This document shows, one piece after another, positions 1 to 8,600 of a DNA stretch of 64,000 bases. The notes under the pieces were generated by a model. The model saw only the letters and a list, made by a program, of their open reading frames with translations, made no database searches and was not told the origin of the DNA. How positions within the stretch are numbered: position 1 is the first letter of the stretch; every line of letters starts with the position of its first letter. Source of the stretch: CAWJMN01 sp963844055. Its GTDB lineage: Bacteria; Planctomycetota; Planctomycetia; Pirellulales; Pirellulaceae. The stretch covers positions 3,596,001 to 3,660,000 of the forward strand of contig CAWJMN010000001.1 in assembly GCA_963844055.1 (NCBI GenBank), written 5' to 3'. The position numbers and the translations under genes are program-made.

Positions 1-423
1 ATGGTCGTACTGCCCCTGAAGGTCGGTGTTGTTGAGTGCCAGGTTGATCGCTCGCTCGGTCTTGTCATCGACATCGATCCGAGAGACCTCAAGCTCGTAA
101 TCCAGCGATTTGGCGACTCGGTCGATCTCAGCAAGCCGCTGATGTCCGCCAACAAGGTTCCCAGTTCGGACGTTCCAGACGAGTGAGCCGACGAGTCCGA
201 ACCGCGCGAGCGACTGGCTCAGCTTCTTGCGAGCCGACGGCGACATCACGCGCGGATTGTACTTCGCAGTCTGGATCTGCGAGCGATGGATCCGGACCGT
301 TGACGATGCCCCTAAAAGTTTTTGAAGTGCGGGATTCTGTGCCCCTGCGGATGGTGCCACACTGTTCGCATTGCTGGCCGCCGGCTCTGAATCTACCGAC
401 TTAGCTGATTTCGCCTTCGCCAT
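1..423 (-). CDS. ParB/Srx-fold domain protein (C-terminus beyond window)
   Basis: The frame starts at an ATG at 423 and stays open to the window edge, giving 141 visible residues. After an Ala/Ser/Pro-rich N-terminal stretch there is a ParB-like nuclease/sulfiredoxin fold: the KYNPRVMS segment (residues 54-61) matches the N-P-R motif and LVGGHQRL (90-97) matches the G-G-H-R box that binds phosphate or nucleotide in this superfamily. The start lies inside the end of the upstream PAPS-reductase-like gene (23-base overlap), so the two are co-translated. This pairing recalls IbrB/IbrA of E. coli and phage ParB-PAPSR pairs. The role is unproven: proposals for the family include transcriptional regulation and nucleic-acid modification. 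The missing C-terminus might carry a methyltransferase or further domain. Confidence 0.8.
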   Translation of the reverse strand, partial: MAKAKSAKSVDSEPAASNANSVAPSAGAQNPALQKLLGASSTVRIHRSQIQTAKYNPRVMSPSARKKLSQSLARFGLVGSLVWNVRTGNLVGGHQRLAEIDRVAKSLDYELEVSRIDVDDKTERAINLALNNTDLQGQYDH

Positions 424-1288
424 CTGGCCCCCTGCCCTCTTGTTTGGATATTCTTTCAGCCCGCTTTTGCGAGCGGATAACGTGTGCGTTTTCCCTTGCC
501 GCTTCAGCCTTGTCTTCACGATCCTGGATCATCTGGCGGAAGTCCTGCGATTCGTAGCGTGCCATCTGCGCCGGCAGCTGCGGGAAGTACTTGCAGATCC
601 GCTCATAGTCGTCTGGGAAGTTGTCCCGAATCGGAATGATCTCATCGAACGTCAGCAGCGAGCCGAATTGCCCGCGACGTCGAGAAGAGACTTGCGGCCG
701 CAATCGATAGTCCGGCGGCATGACGATGTTCTGCCGAGCAACGTAGGACTGGACGTCGTAGTGCGTCCAGAAGCCAATCGGGTAGATGCGATGACGGATC
801 GTCGAGATTCCGCCGCACTGCACAATCTGGGTATTGCGCTCGAGGCTATCGGCATACTTCTCACCCGAGGCGATATAGAGCGATTCCGAATCGAGCTTCT
901 TGCGGATGTAGGCATCGACGTGCCGGATTCGCGTGCGACGGAGCGACATACTGGCATTTGTCGGGTGACGCAGAACGCCCCGACGAAACATATTCGCCAG
1001 TATCCAGTGCGGAATTCTTATGATGCTGATCGAATATCGACGTTCGATGTATTGCAGATATTTCTCTTGGAACTCAAGACCCGGCACAACGTACATCCAA
1101 TAGGCGTGAATCGTTTGAAAGTGCTGTTTGCACAGGTCGAGGACTGCAAGCGAATCACGACCGCCGGAGAAGGATACGGCTACCTCAGTGATCCCGGCTT
1201 CGCGTGCTTTGTGGATGACGTGAAGCGGATCGAGGTTCGCGAACTTCGTAGGCGGTTGCGACTTACGTGTCTGACGGGGCTTTGCCAT
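401..1288 (-). CDS. PAPS reductase-like PP-loop (adenine nucleotide alpha-hydrolase) protein, IbrA-like
   Basis: This is a 295-residue protein with the ATP-pyrophosphatase P-loop SGGRDS at residues 41-46, preceded by the beta strand EVAVSF. That is the signature of the PAPS reductase / DndC / ThiI-type PP-loop superfamily. These enzymes adenylate a substrate with ATP, or reduce or transfer sulfur from PAPS. The partner encoded immediately downstream, with 23 bases of overlap, has a ParB/Srx fold, and this two-gene arrangement is known from phages and from ibrAB. The C-terminal third is rich in Arg and Lys. Assimilatory sulfate reduction is unlikely because no cysH, cysN or cysD neighbours are present. 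The start at 1288 is the first ATG and lies 10 bases after the stop of the previous gene in the operon. Confidence 0.8.
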   Translation of the reverse strand: MAKPRQTRKSQPPTKFANLDPLHVIHKAREAGITEVAVSFSGGRDSLAVLDLCKQHFQTIHAYWMYVVPGLEFQEKYLQYIERRYSISIIRIPHWILANMFRRGVLRHPTNASMSLRRTRIRHVDAYIRKKLDSESLYIASGEKYADSLERNTQIVQCGGISTIRHRIYPIGFWTHYDVQSYVARQNIVMPPDYRLRPQVSSRRRGQFGSLLTFDEIIPIRDNFPDDYERICKYFPQLPAQMARYESQDFRQMIQDREDKAEAARENAHVIRSQKRAERISKQEGRGPDGEGEIS

Positions 1289-1298
1289 GATCGAAAGA

Positions 1299-1649
1299 CT
1301 AGCCTCCTGCCCCTTCGATCATGCCCCAGCGGTCGCCCTTGCTGCGGATGTAGAGGTTCTTTCCGCCTTGCTGATGGGCTCGTGCCTGGCCTTGTTTGAT
1401 CCGCTTGCCTTTAGAATCAAAGAATCCAGTTGGTTTACGAAGAGCGAGTGCGCGCTTTCGCTCGCCGCGAGTCAGCTTACGCGTGTCGGCCGGGCCTCGT
1501 AGACGTCGGATGCCGCTGATGACATTCTTCGATGGCCCGCGACGAGCTGCTTTCTTCGCTGCTTTCTTTGCAGACGGCTTGGCGGTCTTCGTCGCAGCTT
1601 TCTTCGCTGGCTTTTTCGCTGCTTTTTTGGCGGCTTTCTTCTTTGCCAT
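1299..1649 (-). CDS. Small Lys/Ala-rich basic protein
   Basis: This 116-residue protein begins with about 35 residues of KKAAKK-type repeats, resembling the disordered tail of histone H1 or of bacterial Hc1-like proteins. A short conserved-looking basic module follows, containing RGERKRALALRK and a GGKNLYIRSKGDRWGM end. The tail suggests non-specific DNA binding. I do not recognise the C-terminal module. It lies between the ASCH gene and the PAPS-reductase-like gene on the same strand, so it is probably in the same operon. The tail DNA is repetitive and could vary in length between strains. Confidence 0.6.
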   Translation of the reverse strand: MAKKKAAKKAAKKPAKKAATKTAKPSAKKAAKKAARRGPSKNVISGIRRLRGPADTRKLTRGERKRALALRKPTGFFDSKGKRIKQGQARAHQQGGKNLYIRSKGDRWGMIEGAGG

Positions 1650-1762
1650 GACAATCGTTCTCTTTCTGTCTTACGGCAGTGTTTGCAAATAAAAATAGCC
1701 CCCAACAAATGGAGGCTACGTAATGCAGAAGAGAATCGTCAATTGCGAGCGATATTCAGCGA

Positions 1763-2398
1763 TCAGCTTTGCGAGTCGAGAAACGCTTGCTCGATTGCCT
1801 TTTCCGCCTCGGTGAGGTTCGGTGGCGTGCTGGGATCGAGCAGAAGGTGCTTGCGACTGTGCTTCAACGCTACCTGGACCTGGCTAGGGATCTCCCAAAG
1901 ATTCAGCTTCCCGCGAACTGGTACCGGATCGCGTAGACGCTCTGGGTTGGCCAGAATCCAGCAATAAGGACCTTCCGCAAAGTGATCCTGCGGAACGTCA
2001 CCCGTAGCAGCATGGTACCCAGGAAGCCTGGCAATCGTTTCGAAGAATGTTTCCTTCGGATCAAGCTCGATACAGCCTATGACTTCCACCGTGCCAATGA
2101 TCGCGCCTAGCGTAAACGGGCGAAGAACCGGCGATCCATCGGGGCCTTCGTACTCTACATCGTCGGCTGCGAAAATTGCAGGATGCAGTCCAAACAGAAA
2201 CGATGAAACAGGATCGATCTGTGAGTCATCAAGTGCCGCGTGAATTGCGATACGGCCTCTATAGTTCGTTGACCACGTCCTGTTCTCAATCAACTTGAAG
2301 CCTGTCGCGATCGCCCATGCCCAGGGTTGTCGAACAGAGAGTGCGCGAGTGACGAGCGACGGAGCCGCTTGGCTTGCGGGTGAACTGGTTGGTGACAT
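1763..2398 (-). CDS. ASCH-domain protein
   Basis: This 211-residue protein carries an ASCH fold near its N-terminus: ALSVRQPWA (residues 19-27), then IENRTW and YRGRIAIHAA. These motifs are diagnostic for the family. ASCH domains are PUA-like beta barrels that bind RNA or modified nucleosides, and some are N4-acetylcytidine amidohydrolases. I chose the ATG at 2398 because an AAGGGG ribosome-binding site lies about 9 bases upstream. An in-frame start at 2446 has none. The gene belongs to the leftward run DUF2958, ASCH, basic protein, PP-loop protein, ParB-like. In phages and islands ASCH proteins often accompany nucleic-acid modification genes, but its substrate here is unknown. Confidence 0.8.
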   Translation of the reverse strand: MSPTSSPASQAAPSLVTRALSVRQPWAWAIATGFKLIENRTWSTNYRGRIAIHAALDDSQIDPVSSFLFGLHPAIFAADDVEYEGPDGSPVLRPFTLGAIIGTVEVIGCIELDPKETFFETIARLPGYHAATGDVPQDHFAEGPYCWILANPERLRDPVPVRGKLNLWEIPSQVQVALKHSRKHLLLDPSTPPNLTEAEKAIEQAFLDSQS

Positions 2399-2518
2399 AA
2401 GGCTTGCCCCTTGATGTTTTAGAAGTTTTTTTGATTGAATAACCACGTAGCGAATGTGGTTCCAGAATTGGACGGGTCAATATAATCGCCGTCGAAAATG
2501 ACAGTTGAAAACTTACGA

Positions 2519-3055
2519 TTATTTAGCGCGAGCAACTGCGCGTTCTGCGATGGCCTCGATGGCATAGGTTGGAAGATGACCACCATTTGCGACGATTGCG
2601 TCGTGAAGTTCGCAAGGTTCGAAGTGTTCGTCGCGCTCGATGAACGGCGTCATGCGGAATGCCTGATTTCCCAGACGAGTCACGCGTCCCGCTGACGTGC
2701 GGTTGTATTCAAGAAATTCCTCAACCGAAAAATATCCAAGCTCGGAACATTCGGGCTCGGAATGATTCAGGACGTAGCCAAAGAAGAGGCCGGCGTCAGC
2801 ATCGTATTCCGTCGCAAGCCAAGTCAGCCCGCCAGCGAAGAACTTTGCGTAGACGGTCGCAAAGAATCCTTGGCCGTCCTGCGTGTAGACGGGCGGGATC
2901 GCTGCGGCCTGGCCTTCGGTGAGAACGACCTGCGACGGATTAAGACGACGCGAGGCCAGCGAGCTGCGGTATGGGCGGGCTGGCGTTGTGGCTGTCGGTA
3001 GCGAATCAATGGAAGGCGATACGGCGGCTTCTGCGGTGTTGTTTTGCGTGTTCAT
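2519..3055 (-). CDS. DUF2958 domain protein
   Basis: This 178-residue protein has the DUF2958 pattern: a KFF segment, WLATEYDADAGLFFGYV, ELGYFSVEEF and finally IERDEHFEP. The family is typical of conjugative elements, plasmids and phages and has no known function. A Thr/Pro-rich N-terminal extension of about 35 residues precedes it. I chose the ATG at 3055 because a GGGTAA ribosome-binding-like sequence precedes it. A start 57 bases further upstream is possible. This is the first gene of the leftward run, facing a 430-base divergent promoter region. Confidence 0.75.
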   Translation of the reverse strand: MNTQNNTAEAAVSPSIDSLPTATTPARPYRSSLASRRLNPSQVVLTEGQAAAIPPVYTQDGQGFFATVYAKFFAGGLTWLATEYDADAGLFFGYVLNHSEPECSELGYFSVEEFLEYNRTSAGRVTRLGNQAFRMTPFIERDEHFEPCELHDAIVANGGHLPTYAIEAIAERAVARAK

Positions 3056-3332
3056 GTGTTTACCCTGATGCAAGTGTTTGAGAGTTTGTAAAGCGAAATA
3101 CGGGGCTCTCATGCCCAGCGGGCGAAGAGTGTGCAGCGGCGGCCGTATTTTTGTCCATACGCTAATTCGTGATTTTCGAAAAAATCCGAAACCGACCGCA
3201 ATCGAGGGCCAAGAAGTGCCAAAAATCGCGACGATCCGCGAAATTGCGAAATTATTTTTTCGCGATCAAAAGCCGAGAAATCCCGAACAGATTTGAGCGC
3301 AGAGGGGCGCAAGAATAACAAAAACCAAACCT

Positions 3333-3355
3333 GCCTATTGATTCACTCAATAGGC
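3333..3355. promoter_or_regulatory. Perfect inverted repeat in divergent promoter region
   Basis: GCCTATTGA (3333-3341), a 5-base spacer and TCAATAGGC (3347-3355) form a perfect 9-base dyad. It lies between the divergent genes starting at 3055 and 3485 and has no following T-run, so an operator for a dimeric repressor is more likely than a terminator. The rest of the 3056-3484 interval is AT-rich with several TTTTTTCGCG and CGAAAAA stretches and no gene that I can support. Confidence 0.5.
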
Positions 3356-3424
3356 GTCGATAATATCTAAACATGGCAAGTGAGAAGTGGTTGCGAGTGA
3401 CAACCACACCTGCCAAACAAAACA

Positions 3425-3462
3425 GCCCCGCAAGCATCCCGACTAAAAGCTGCTTGCAGGGC
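3425..3462 (+). promoter_or_regulatory. Leader hairpin upstream of 3485 gene
   Basis: GCCCCGCAAGCA (3425-3436) pairs with TGCTTGCAGGGC (3451-3462) at 11 of 12 positions around a 14-base loop. It ends about 20 bases before the GAGG ribosome-binding site of the gene at 3485. It could be an attenuator or a translational control element. It has no T-tract, so it is not a standard terminator. Confidence 0.4.
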
Positions 3463-3484
3463 CTAACCAATGAGGAATTATCTC

Positions 3485-3994
3485 ATGGCTGCTTCGATTA
3501 TCGCTGCTGGTACTGCTGACAACAACCCCCAAGATTTGGTAGCCCTGCGTGCGGCTGCCTACACGACGCTGGCTAAGATCGCCGACAAGGAGATCAGCCG
3601 CGACGACATCCCAGACGGTTTCAGCGGTAAGGTCGAGCTGCTGATTGCCGCCCGCATCAACGGCAAGATCATCCAAGAGGTTTTCGACTCGACGATCAGC
3701 GTTGGGCATGCTTCGCAGCGTGCCAGCACGGTCACCCCACAGCCTGCCGCGCTGCTGGCCTTGGTGTTGTCCAAGCTCAACACCGCAACCCGCGAGAAGA
3801 TTCTCAACGAGTTGCCTGCGGACTTCGTGGCGAACGGAAACGCCATGCCTGAACCTTCCCCAGAACTGACCGCAGAAGCCGAGGGCCTCTTGGCCAAGCT
3901 GCGTGCCAACAAGCCGCAAACGGTTCGCGGCAACGTGAGCGTCAAGCACGTCAAAGGCGATGAGCCCAAGAAGCCTTTGAAGATCTTCGGCTAG
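3485..3994 (+). CDS. Hypothetical protein, possibly multicopy element protein
   Basis: This 169-residue acidic-neutral, largely helical protein has no family that I recognise. It has an Ala-rich N-terminus, a central helical part and a basic tail ending KKPLKIFG. The ATG at 3485 follows a GAGG ribosome-binding site 10-13 bases upstream. It is the first gene of a rightward run of five small genes (3485-5654). A strong leader hairpin and a palindrome precede it, suggesting regulated and perhaps high expression. Confidence 0.6.
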   Translation: MAASIIAAGTADNNPQDLVALRAAAYTTLAKIADKEISRDDIPDGFSGKVELLIAARINGKIIQEVFDSTISVGHASQRASTVTPQPAALLALVLSKLNTATREKILNELPADFVANGNAMPEPSPELTAEAEGLLAKLRANKPQTVRGNVSVKHVKGDEPKKPLKIFG

Positions 3995-4091
3995 TTCTTC
4001 GCTTTGGCCGAAGCGTTGGGGGTTGGGGCTTGGATGCCCTGGCCCCCTCTTTCTTTTTTCTCACGCTGCGACTCTGGGGAGATTCTCGCGC

Positions 4092-4399
4092 ATGAACGTT
4101 TCATACATCAAGGCAGCCAAGTTCGTTAAACCGGTTGAGAACCACGCAAAGGGGAACGCCAAGTTTGCGGTGATCCAAATCGTGCCAGCGGATGCCAAAC
4201 CGCCCGAAGAGATTGCTGACGACTACCAGCCCGGCAAGACGCTGATTACCACGTTTCCCGCTTATGCGATTGCGATGCACTTGCGCACCAGTGCGAACGC
4301 TTTGCGAAGTTCGACGAGGCCAAGTTCATCGTGACGGGGTTCGAGGGCGACCTTCCCGACGTGGATCGCGAGCAAAACCTCTATGGAAAGGGACGATAA
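4092..4399 (+). pseudogene. Small hypothetical gene with a frame break
   Basis: Translation starts at ATG 4092 after a GGGGAGA ribosome-binding site and reads a sensible protein up to about 4260 (…GKTLITTFP). In that frame it then degenerates to an Arg/Ser tail and stops. From about 4265 the -1 frame reads CDALAHQCERFAKFDEAKF and on to DREQNLYGKGR, ending in TAA at 4397-4399. That TAA overlaps the ATG of the next gene as TAATG, so the second frame is the original end. One missing base near the TTTCCC run at 4254-4259 explains it. Sequencing error, a real mutation or -1 ribosomal slippage are all possible. The repaired product would have about 102 residues and an unknown function. Confidence 0.5.
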
Positions 4400-4626
4400 T
4401 GCTTATTCAAGGATACGCGGCCACCGTTACCAATCGTGGCAAGCTGCGATACGCCAAATTCGCTGGCGGGTTCACCAAGAACTTCGACGAAGCCGAAGTA
4501 GTCGAAACCATCAAGGAAGCGTACGAGCTCGCCCGCCGGCGGATCAAACAACTGCCAAACCCGACCATTTATGACGTCCCTGGCGTAGTGGCAATTGACG
4601 AGTACGCACAGCCACAGAATATCTGA
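4399..4626 (+). CDS. Small hypothetical protein
   Basis: This 75-residue protein starts with an ATG that overlaps the TAA of the preceding gene (TAATG), which indicates translational coupling. The sequence alternates beta-prone segments (YAATVTNRGKLRYAKF) and a helix (EAYELARRRIKQL), and resembles small element-borne proteins. I recognise no family. The next gene begins 10 bases later on the same strand. Confidence 0.55.
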   Translation: MLIQGYAATVTNRGKLRYAKFAGGFTKNFDEAEVVETIKEAYELARRRIKQLPNPTIYDVPGVVAIDEYAQPQNI

Positions 4627-4635
4627 AGGTTCACA

Positions 4636-4945
4636 ATGAAGACCGTCAGCCAACTAAGGGCCGAACTGTCCGCCTTTCTGGATCAGTTCGGCCCTTCTTC
4701 ACGCCCACCCATCGGCGATCCGGCGGCCCTGGCCATCTGGCGGGAAGAGGCCAAACGGCTGCTAAGACTGGGGCGAACTTCCCGAAAATCAGGCGGAAGC
4801 CGACCGGCTCCGTCGAGAGATTGCCAAGGCTGAAGAGAAGGTCCGCCGTCGGGTGGAATCGGCCCGCACAAGGCAATTGCGAATAATCCTGACCATCAAG
4901 ACTGGCGACGCTCGCCAAGGGGATTCTTGCAGATGGTTGCCGTAG
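4636..4945 (+). pseudogene. Small coiled-coil hypothetical gene with a frame break
   Basis: From ATG 4636 the frame reads MKTVSQLRAELSAFLDQFG and continues to EEAKRLLRLG, then becomes Arg/Ser/Pro-rich and stops at 4833. In the +1 frame, from the G-run at 4770-4773, it continues convincingly as GELPENQAEADRLRREIAK and ends at TAG 4943-4945. That continuation is a charged helix or coiled coil. One extra G in the four-G run would explain the break. The repaired protein would have about 102 residues. Its function is unknown. It is the second frame break within 500 bases and both sit at short homopolymers, which argues for sequencing indels. Confidence 0.5.
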
Positions 4946-5019
4946 ACATTACCATGGCCTCCTGTTGTCTCATTCAACATCCGGCTCCGTCGTGGGTCGG
5001 GTTCAACAGGTCGCGTTAT

Positions 5020-5346
5020 ATGGCAAAAAAAGCCTCATCACCCAGCCCGAAGAACAAATCCGAAGAGATATTGGATTCGTTCGCGGAAGCATCGAGCAGC
5101 ATGGTCAGTGCTTCAGAAGCAGCCAGGCAACTTGAGTTGACACCACAAAGGCTTTCGGTCCTTTGCTTGCAAGGTCGGTTGCTAGGTGCAAGGAAGATCG
5201 GGATCAGCTGGTTCATACCTCAGTCATCCGTTGACGCCTTCGCTGATATCAAACGAGTTCACGGCAGGAGACTGTCGATAGATGCTCCTCCGTCCCCCTC
5301 GCCAGCCAAGCCCAAACCAACAGCCAAGAAGAAGCCGAAGAAATGA
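5020..5346 (+). CDS. Excisionase/MerR-like helix-turn-helix protein
   Basis: This 108-residue protein has a Lys/Ser-rich N-terminus, a central segment (SASEAARQLELTPQRLSVLC followed by GRLLGARKIGISWFIPQSSV) and a Pro/Lys-rich tail. The central pattern is helix-turn-helix plus a short wing, as in excisionase-family (HTH_17) DNA-binding proteins. In an integrated element such a protein could be a recombination directionality factor, but the recombinase gene is 16 kb away. Another transcriptional role is equally possible. The ATG at 5020 lacks a strong ribosome-binding site. Its stop overlaps the next start as ATGA. Confidence 0.6.
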   Translation: MAKKASSPSPKNKSEEILDSFAEASSSMVSASEAARQLELTPQRLSVLCLQGRLLGARKIGISWFIPQSSVDAFADIKRVHGRRLSIDAPPSPSPAKPKPTAKKKPKK

Positions 5347-5654
5347 GCGAAGAGAACCTGACCAGCGAGTCTAACGAACACGATCGCGAAATGGCACTGA
5401 TTACGGCCGCCTACTTCCTTGGCGTCCAGACCGCAGAGCAGGTTATTGGTGTTTCGCCTGGCACCGCGAGAGAAGCGGAACTGCTACTACTGCTTGGCGA
5501 GATCGCGAACGGTAGAGAGACTGTGATACCGACCGGCTCCGAGCTGCGTCAGGAAACCGGTCTGGAGAATGCCGACGAGATCCGACGGCTGAATCAAAAG
5601 ATGCACGAGAAGATCAGCCGGGATATCCTGAACTGGATTGCGACGAGGCTGTAG
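5343..5654 (+). CDS. Hypothetical acidic helical protein
   Basis: This 103-residue acidic protein overlaps the end of the HTH gene by four bases (ATGA), so the two are translated together. The sequence is helical with an Ala/Leu-rich core (REAELLLLLGEIANG) and an amphipathic end. I recognise no family. It may be a partner or modulator of the preceding HTH protein. It closes the rightward run; the convergent restriction gene ends 22 bases beyond it. Confidence 0.5.
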   Translation: MSEENLTSESNEHDREMALITAAYFLGVQTAEQVIGVSPGTAREAELLLLLGEIANGRETVIPTGSELRQETGLENADEIRRLNQKMHEKISRDILNWIATRL

Positions 5655-5676
5655 TTCTAGCGTCAGTTTAGGATCA

Positions 5677-8600
5677 TTATTCCAACTGCCGCGCCGGCAG
5701 ACTGTTCACGATCTTCATCGTCTCAAGGCTCACGGTAATCACTCGCTGAAACAGTTCCAGCGGGTATTTGGCGTTACCCATGGTTTCCGTCGCCCACAAG
5801 TTGGCATCGTTCACAATGCCGCTGTCCTTGTCGGTTGTGACAGCCTGGCGTTCCATCACCCATTCCAGCGCCGGCTTGCCGTTGACGACATAGTCGTAAG
5901 CTTCCAGCGGAATGTTGCGGATCGTAATCCGTTCGTTGTAGATGACGGTGCTTTTGTCGCTGACGCTTTTGCCCAATGAGTCCTTGGTCTTGGCGAACTT
6001 CATCTTCGTGACTCGGTAATCGGAGTCCTTCAGACTGCCAGGGTTCGCCTTTCCAATGTCGAGAGTCGTGCCTGGATAGATCGCGACGGTTTCGTAGTTG
6101 AGATGCCAGTGGGCAAGGTCTCGGCCGGCCTTACTGAAGGCTTTGAAGTCAGCGAAGGACTTAACGGCCGGAATGCGAGGCAATTCTTTCCCTAGGTTGT
6201 CAGCGTAGCGACTGCGGTAGTCGGGGGAATGAAGCAGGCCGTAGATATAGTAGAAGAGGTCTTCCTTGGTGATCGACGATCCTTCGCCCTTGGCGGGATA
6301 GGATGATTGGAAGTGAGCTAGGCCAGTGTCGGTGATGGCGTCACGGCGAGTGTAGGTAGGGGCAGCGTCCGACTTATTGGTACCGGTCTTTGGCTTTGCA
6401 AACAAACCTCCTTCCAATTCGTCCTCATCATCGTCAGTTGCTTGTTCGTAAAGGTACAGTGGAAAGCACTGGCCTTTTGAGATCATTTCCAGATCGAGTA
6501 CCCTGTCGGCAATTAACGCACAAAACTCTTTGCTTGACCCTCTTCCTGTAGTGGAAATGACCAAATTACTGAGATCTCCATTCCCAAACACTTTAGGCAT
6601 TTGGTAAACGCAGTTATTCAGATGTCGATCGAAATAGAACCATTGCTTTTGAAATGGCCGATAGTACGCCGCGACAATGGCAGTTTCGCGAAACGGTCGC
6701 TTGTTACCGCGTTCTAAATCCTGTTTTAGTTCTCGGGTCCAACTAATTTTTGTTGGGTCTGAATTGATAAAATCTGCCACATCCTCTGGCATCACTTGAG
6801 TGCTGTCGGAACGAGCCGCCAAATAGCGTTCAACCTCTTTCCGATAGAACGTTACCATCTGGCTCATCTTTCGGTGAACTGTTTCTCTCGAAGAGTTGTA
6901 GCACCAAGCGTCTCTGTTTGTTTTAACGCCGCTCGAATAAAGATCAAAGATACAAAGGTCCGTCAACGAACCTTTCGATCCAGTGAGAATGAATTTTTCA
7001 AAACTGCTATCCCGCTGCTTTGTCCAGTCATTGTGAACATCAGGAATGATTTGCTTCCAAGCCTCTGCCTTTGTAATGCCAGTTGTGCTTTGAAACTGAC
7101 TTATTACCTCAAGTTTTTCAGTTTGACTGAGATAGTCCCCAATACTATGCCAGAGAATCCGACCTTGGCACTTCGCATTAGGGTTTTTAACTAGAAGTGT
7201 GATCGCAATCGGTGTGCGGGTCCCTTGGCCAAAAACGTTGTCTTTTTCCTTACGCCGTTGCTCACCTGATGTGCGGGCATTTCCTCGCAAATGAAAGACG
7301 TAAATACTACTAAACTCTTCAGCAAGGCACTTACGCAAACCGTCACCAGTATTGGCCTCCAAGAATCCGGCATTGGTTACAAAGCCAATAACGCCACTCT
7401 CACCAATGCGATCACTTGCCCAGCGGATGGCTCGAACATAGGAGTCATATAGAGCATTCTTCAAAACTGCCGTAGAATTCGCCGCATATGTGTCGCGAAT
7501 TCGCTGGTCTAAGTATGAATAGGCGACGTTCTTATTATTGTCGTTTTCGCTATCTTGGAGTGCTGAATACGGAGGGTTACCAATAATCACTCGTATGTCC
7601 AGTTTTTTCTGGCGTTTGCGGCGAGCGGAATTCCGTTCCATTCGTTCGCTAATAAGATCTTCCTTTTCATACATCTGAAAAGTATCGGTAAGGCAGATAC
7701 CCTCAAATGGCTCATACTTTTTGCCAACTAGGTTGTGATAGACCGCCTCGATATTGATCGCAGCAATATAGTACGCCAGGAGGACGATCTCGTTGGCATG
7801 AATCTCGTGTTTGTATTTATGTGGGAGCTCGTCAAGCTTGATCATTCCGCTTTGCAGAAGGCGTGTTATGAAGGTGCCAGTGCCAGTGAAGGGATCAATG
7901 ATATGAACCCCCTTGCTACCCAGGGTTTGGCCGAACTCGCTTTGCAGCAAGTCGTTGATACTATGGATGATGAAGTCCACAACCTCGACCGGGGTATACA
8001 CGATACCCAAACGCTCTGTCATCTTTGGGAAGGCGGTGCGAAAGAACTTGTCGTAAAGCTCGACGACGATTTTCTGCTTCCCCTCAGCCTTATCAATCCC
8101 CTCGGCCCGCATCGCCACGCTTGCATAGAACTTATCTAGCGTGTCAGTCTCTTTATCGAGTCGATGTTCTTGCAGAACATCCAAAACTTGCTGCATCGCC
8201 AGCGAAACCGGATTGTGGCTGGCAAATGAATAGTCTTTGAACAGTGCGTCAAACACTGGCTTGGTAATCAAGTGCTGCGCGAGCATCTCGATAACCTCGC
8301 TATCGGAGATACTATCGTTTAGGTCATCGCGGAGCTCACCTGCAAAACCATTGAACGCCGCGATCTCATTCACATTTTTCGGATTGCTGACAATCTGAGT
8401 AATGCGAGTGATATGCGTATTGGCAATTTTGGCAATGTCGCTTGCCCAAACTTTCCAGTGATCGCGATTGCCGCACTTCTTCACGATCTTGGCGTAAAGC
8501 CCTCGTTCGATTTCTCCTACGTCGAATGTAAGGTGGAGGAGCTGAGTTTCTTTCACAGGAGCTTCTACTAGTACGATCGTGTTGCTGTCCCTTGCCCGTG

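Noticed and set aside
371..1399. Long plus-strand reading frame opposite the PP-loop gene
   Set aside because: The reverse strand has clear PP-loop motifs and operon overlap; the plus frame has no recognisable domain.
4254..4273. Programmed -1 ribosomal frameshift in the 4092 gene
   Set aside because: No standard XXXYYYZ slippery site in the right frame and no clear downstream structure; neighbouring indels make sequencing error more likely.
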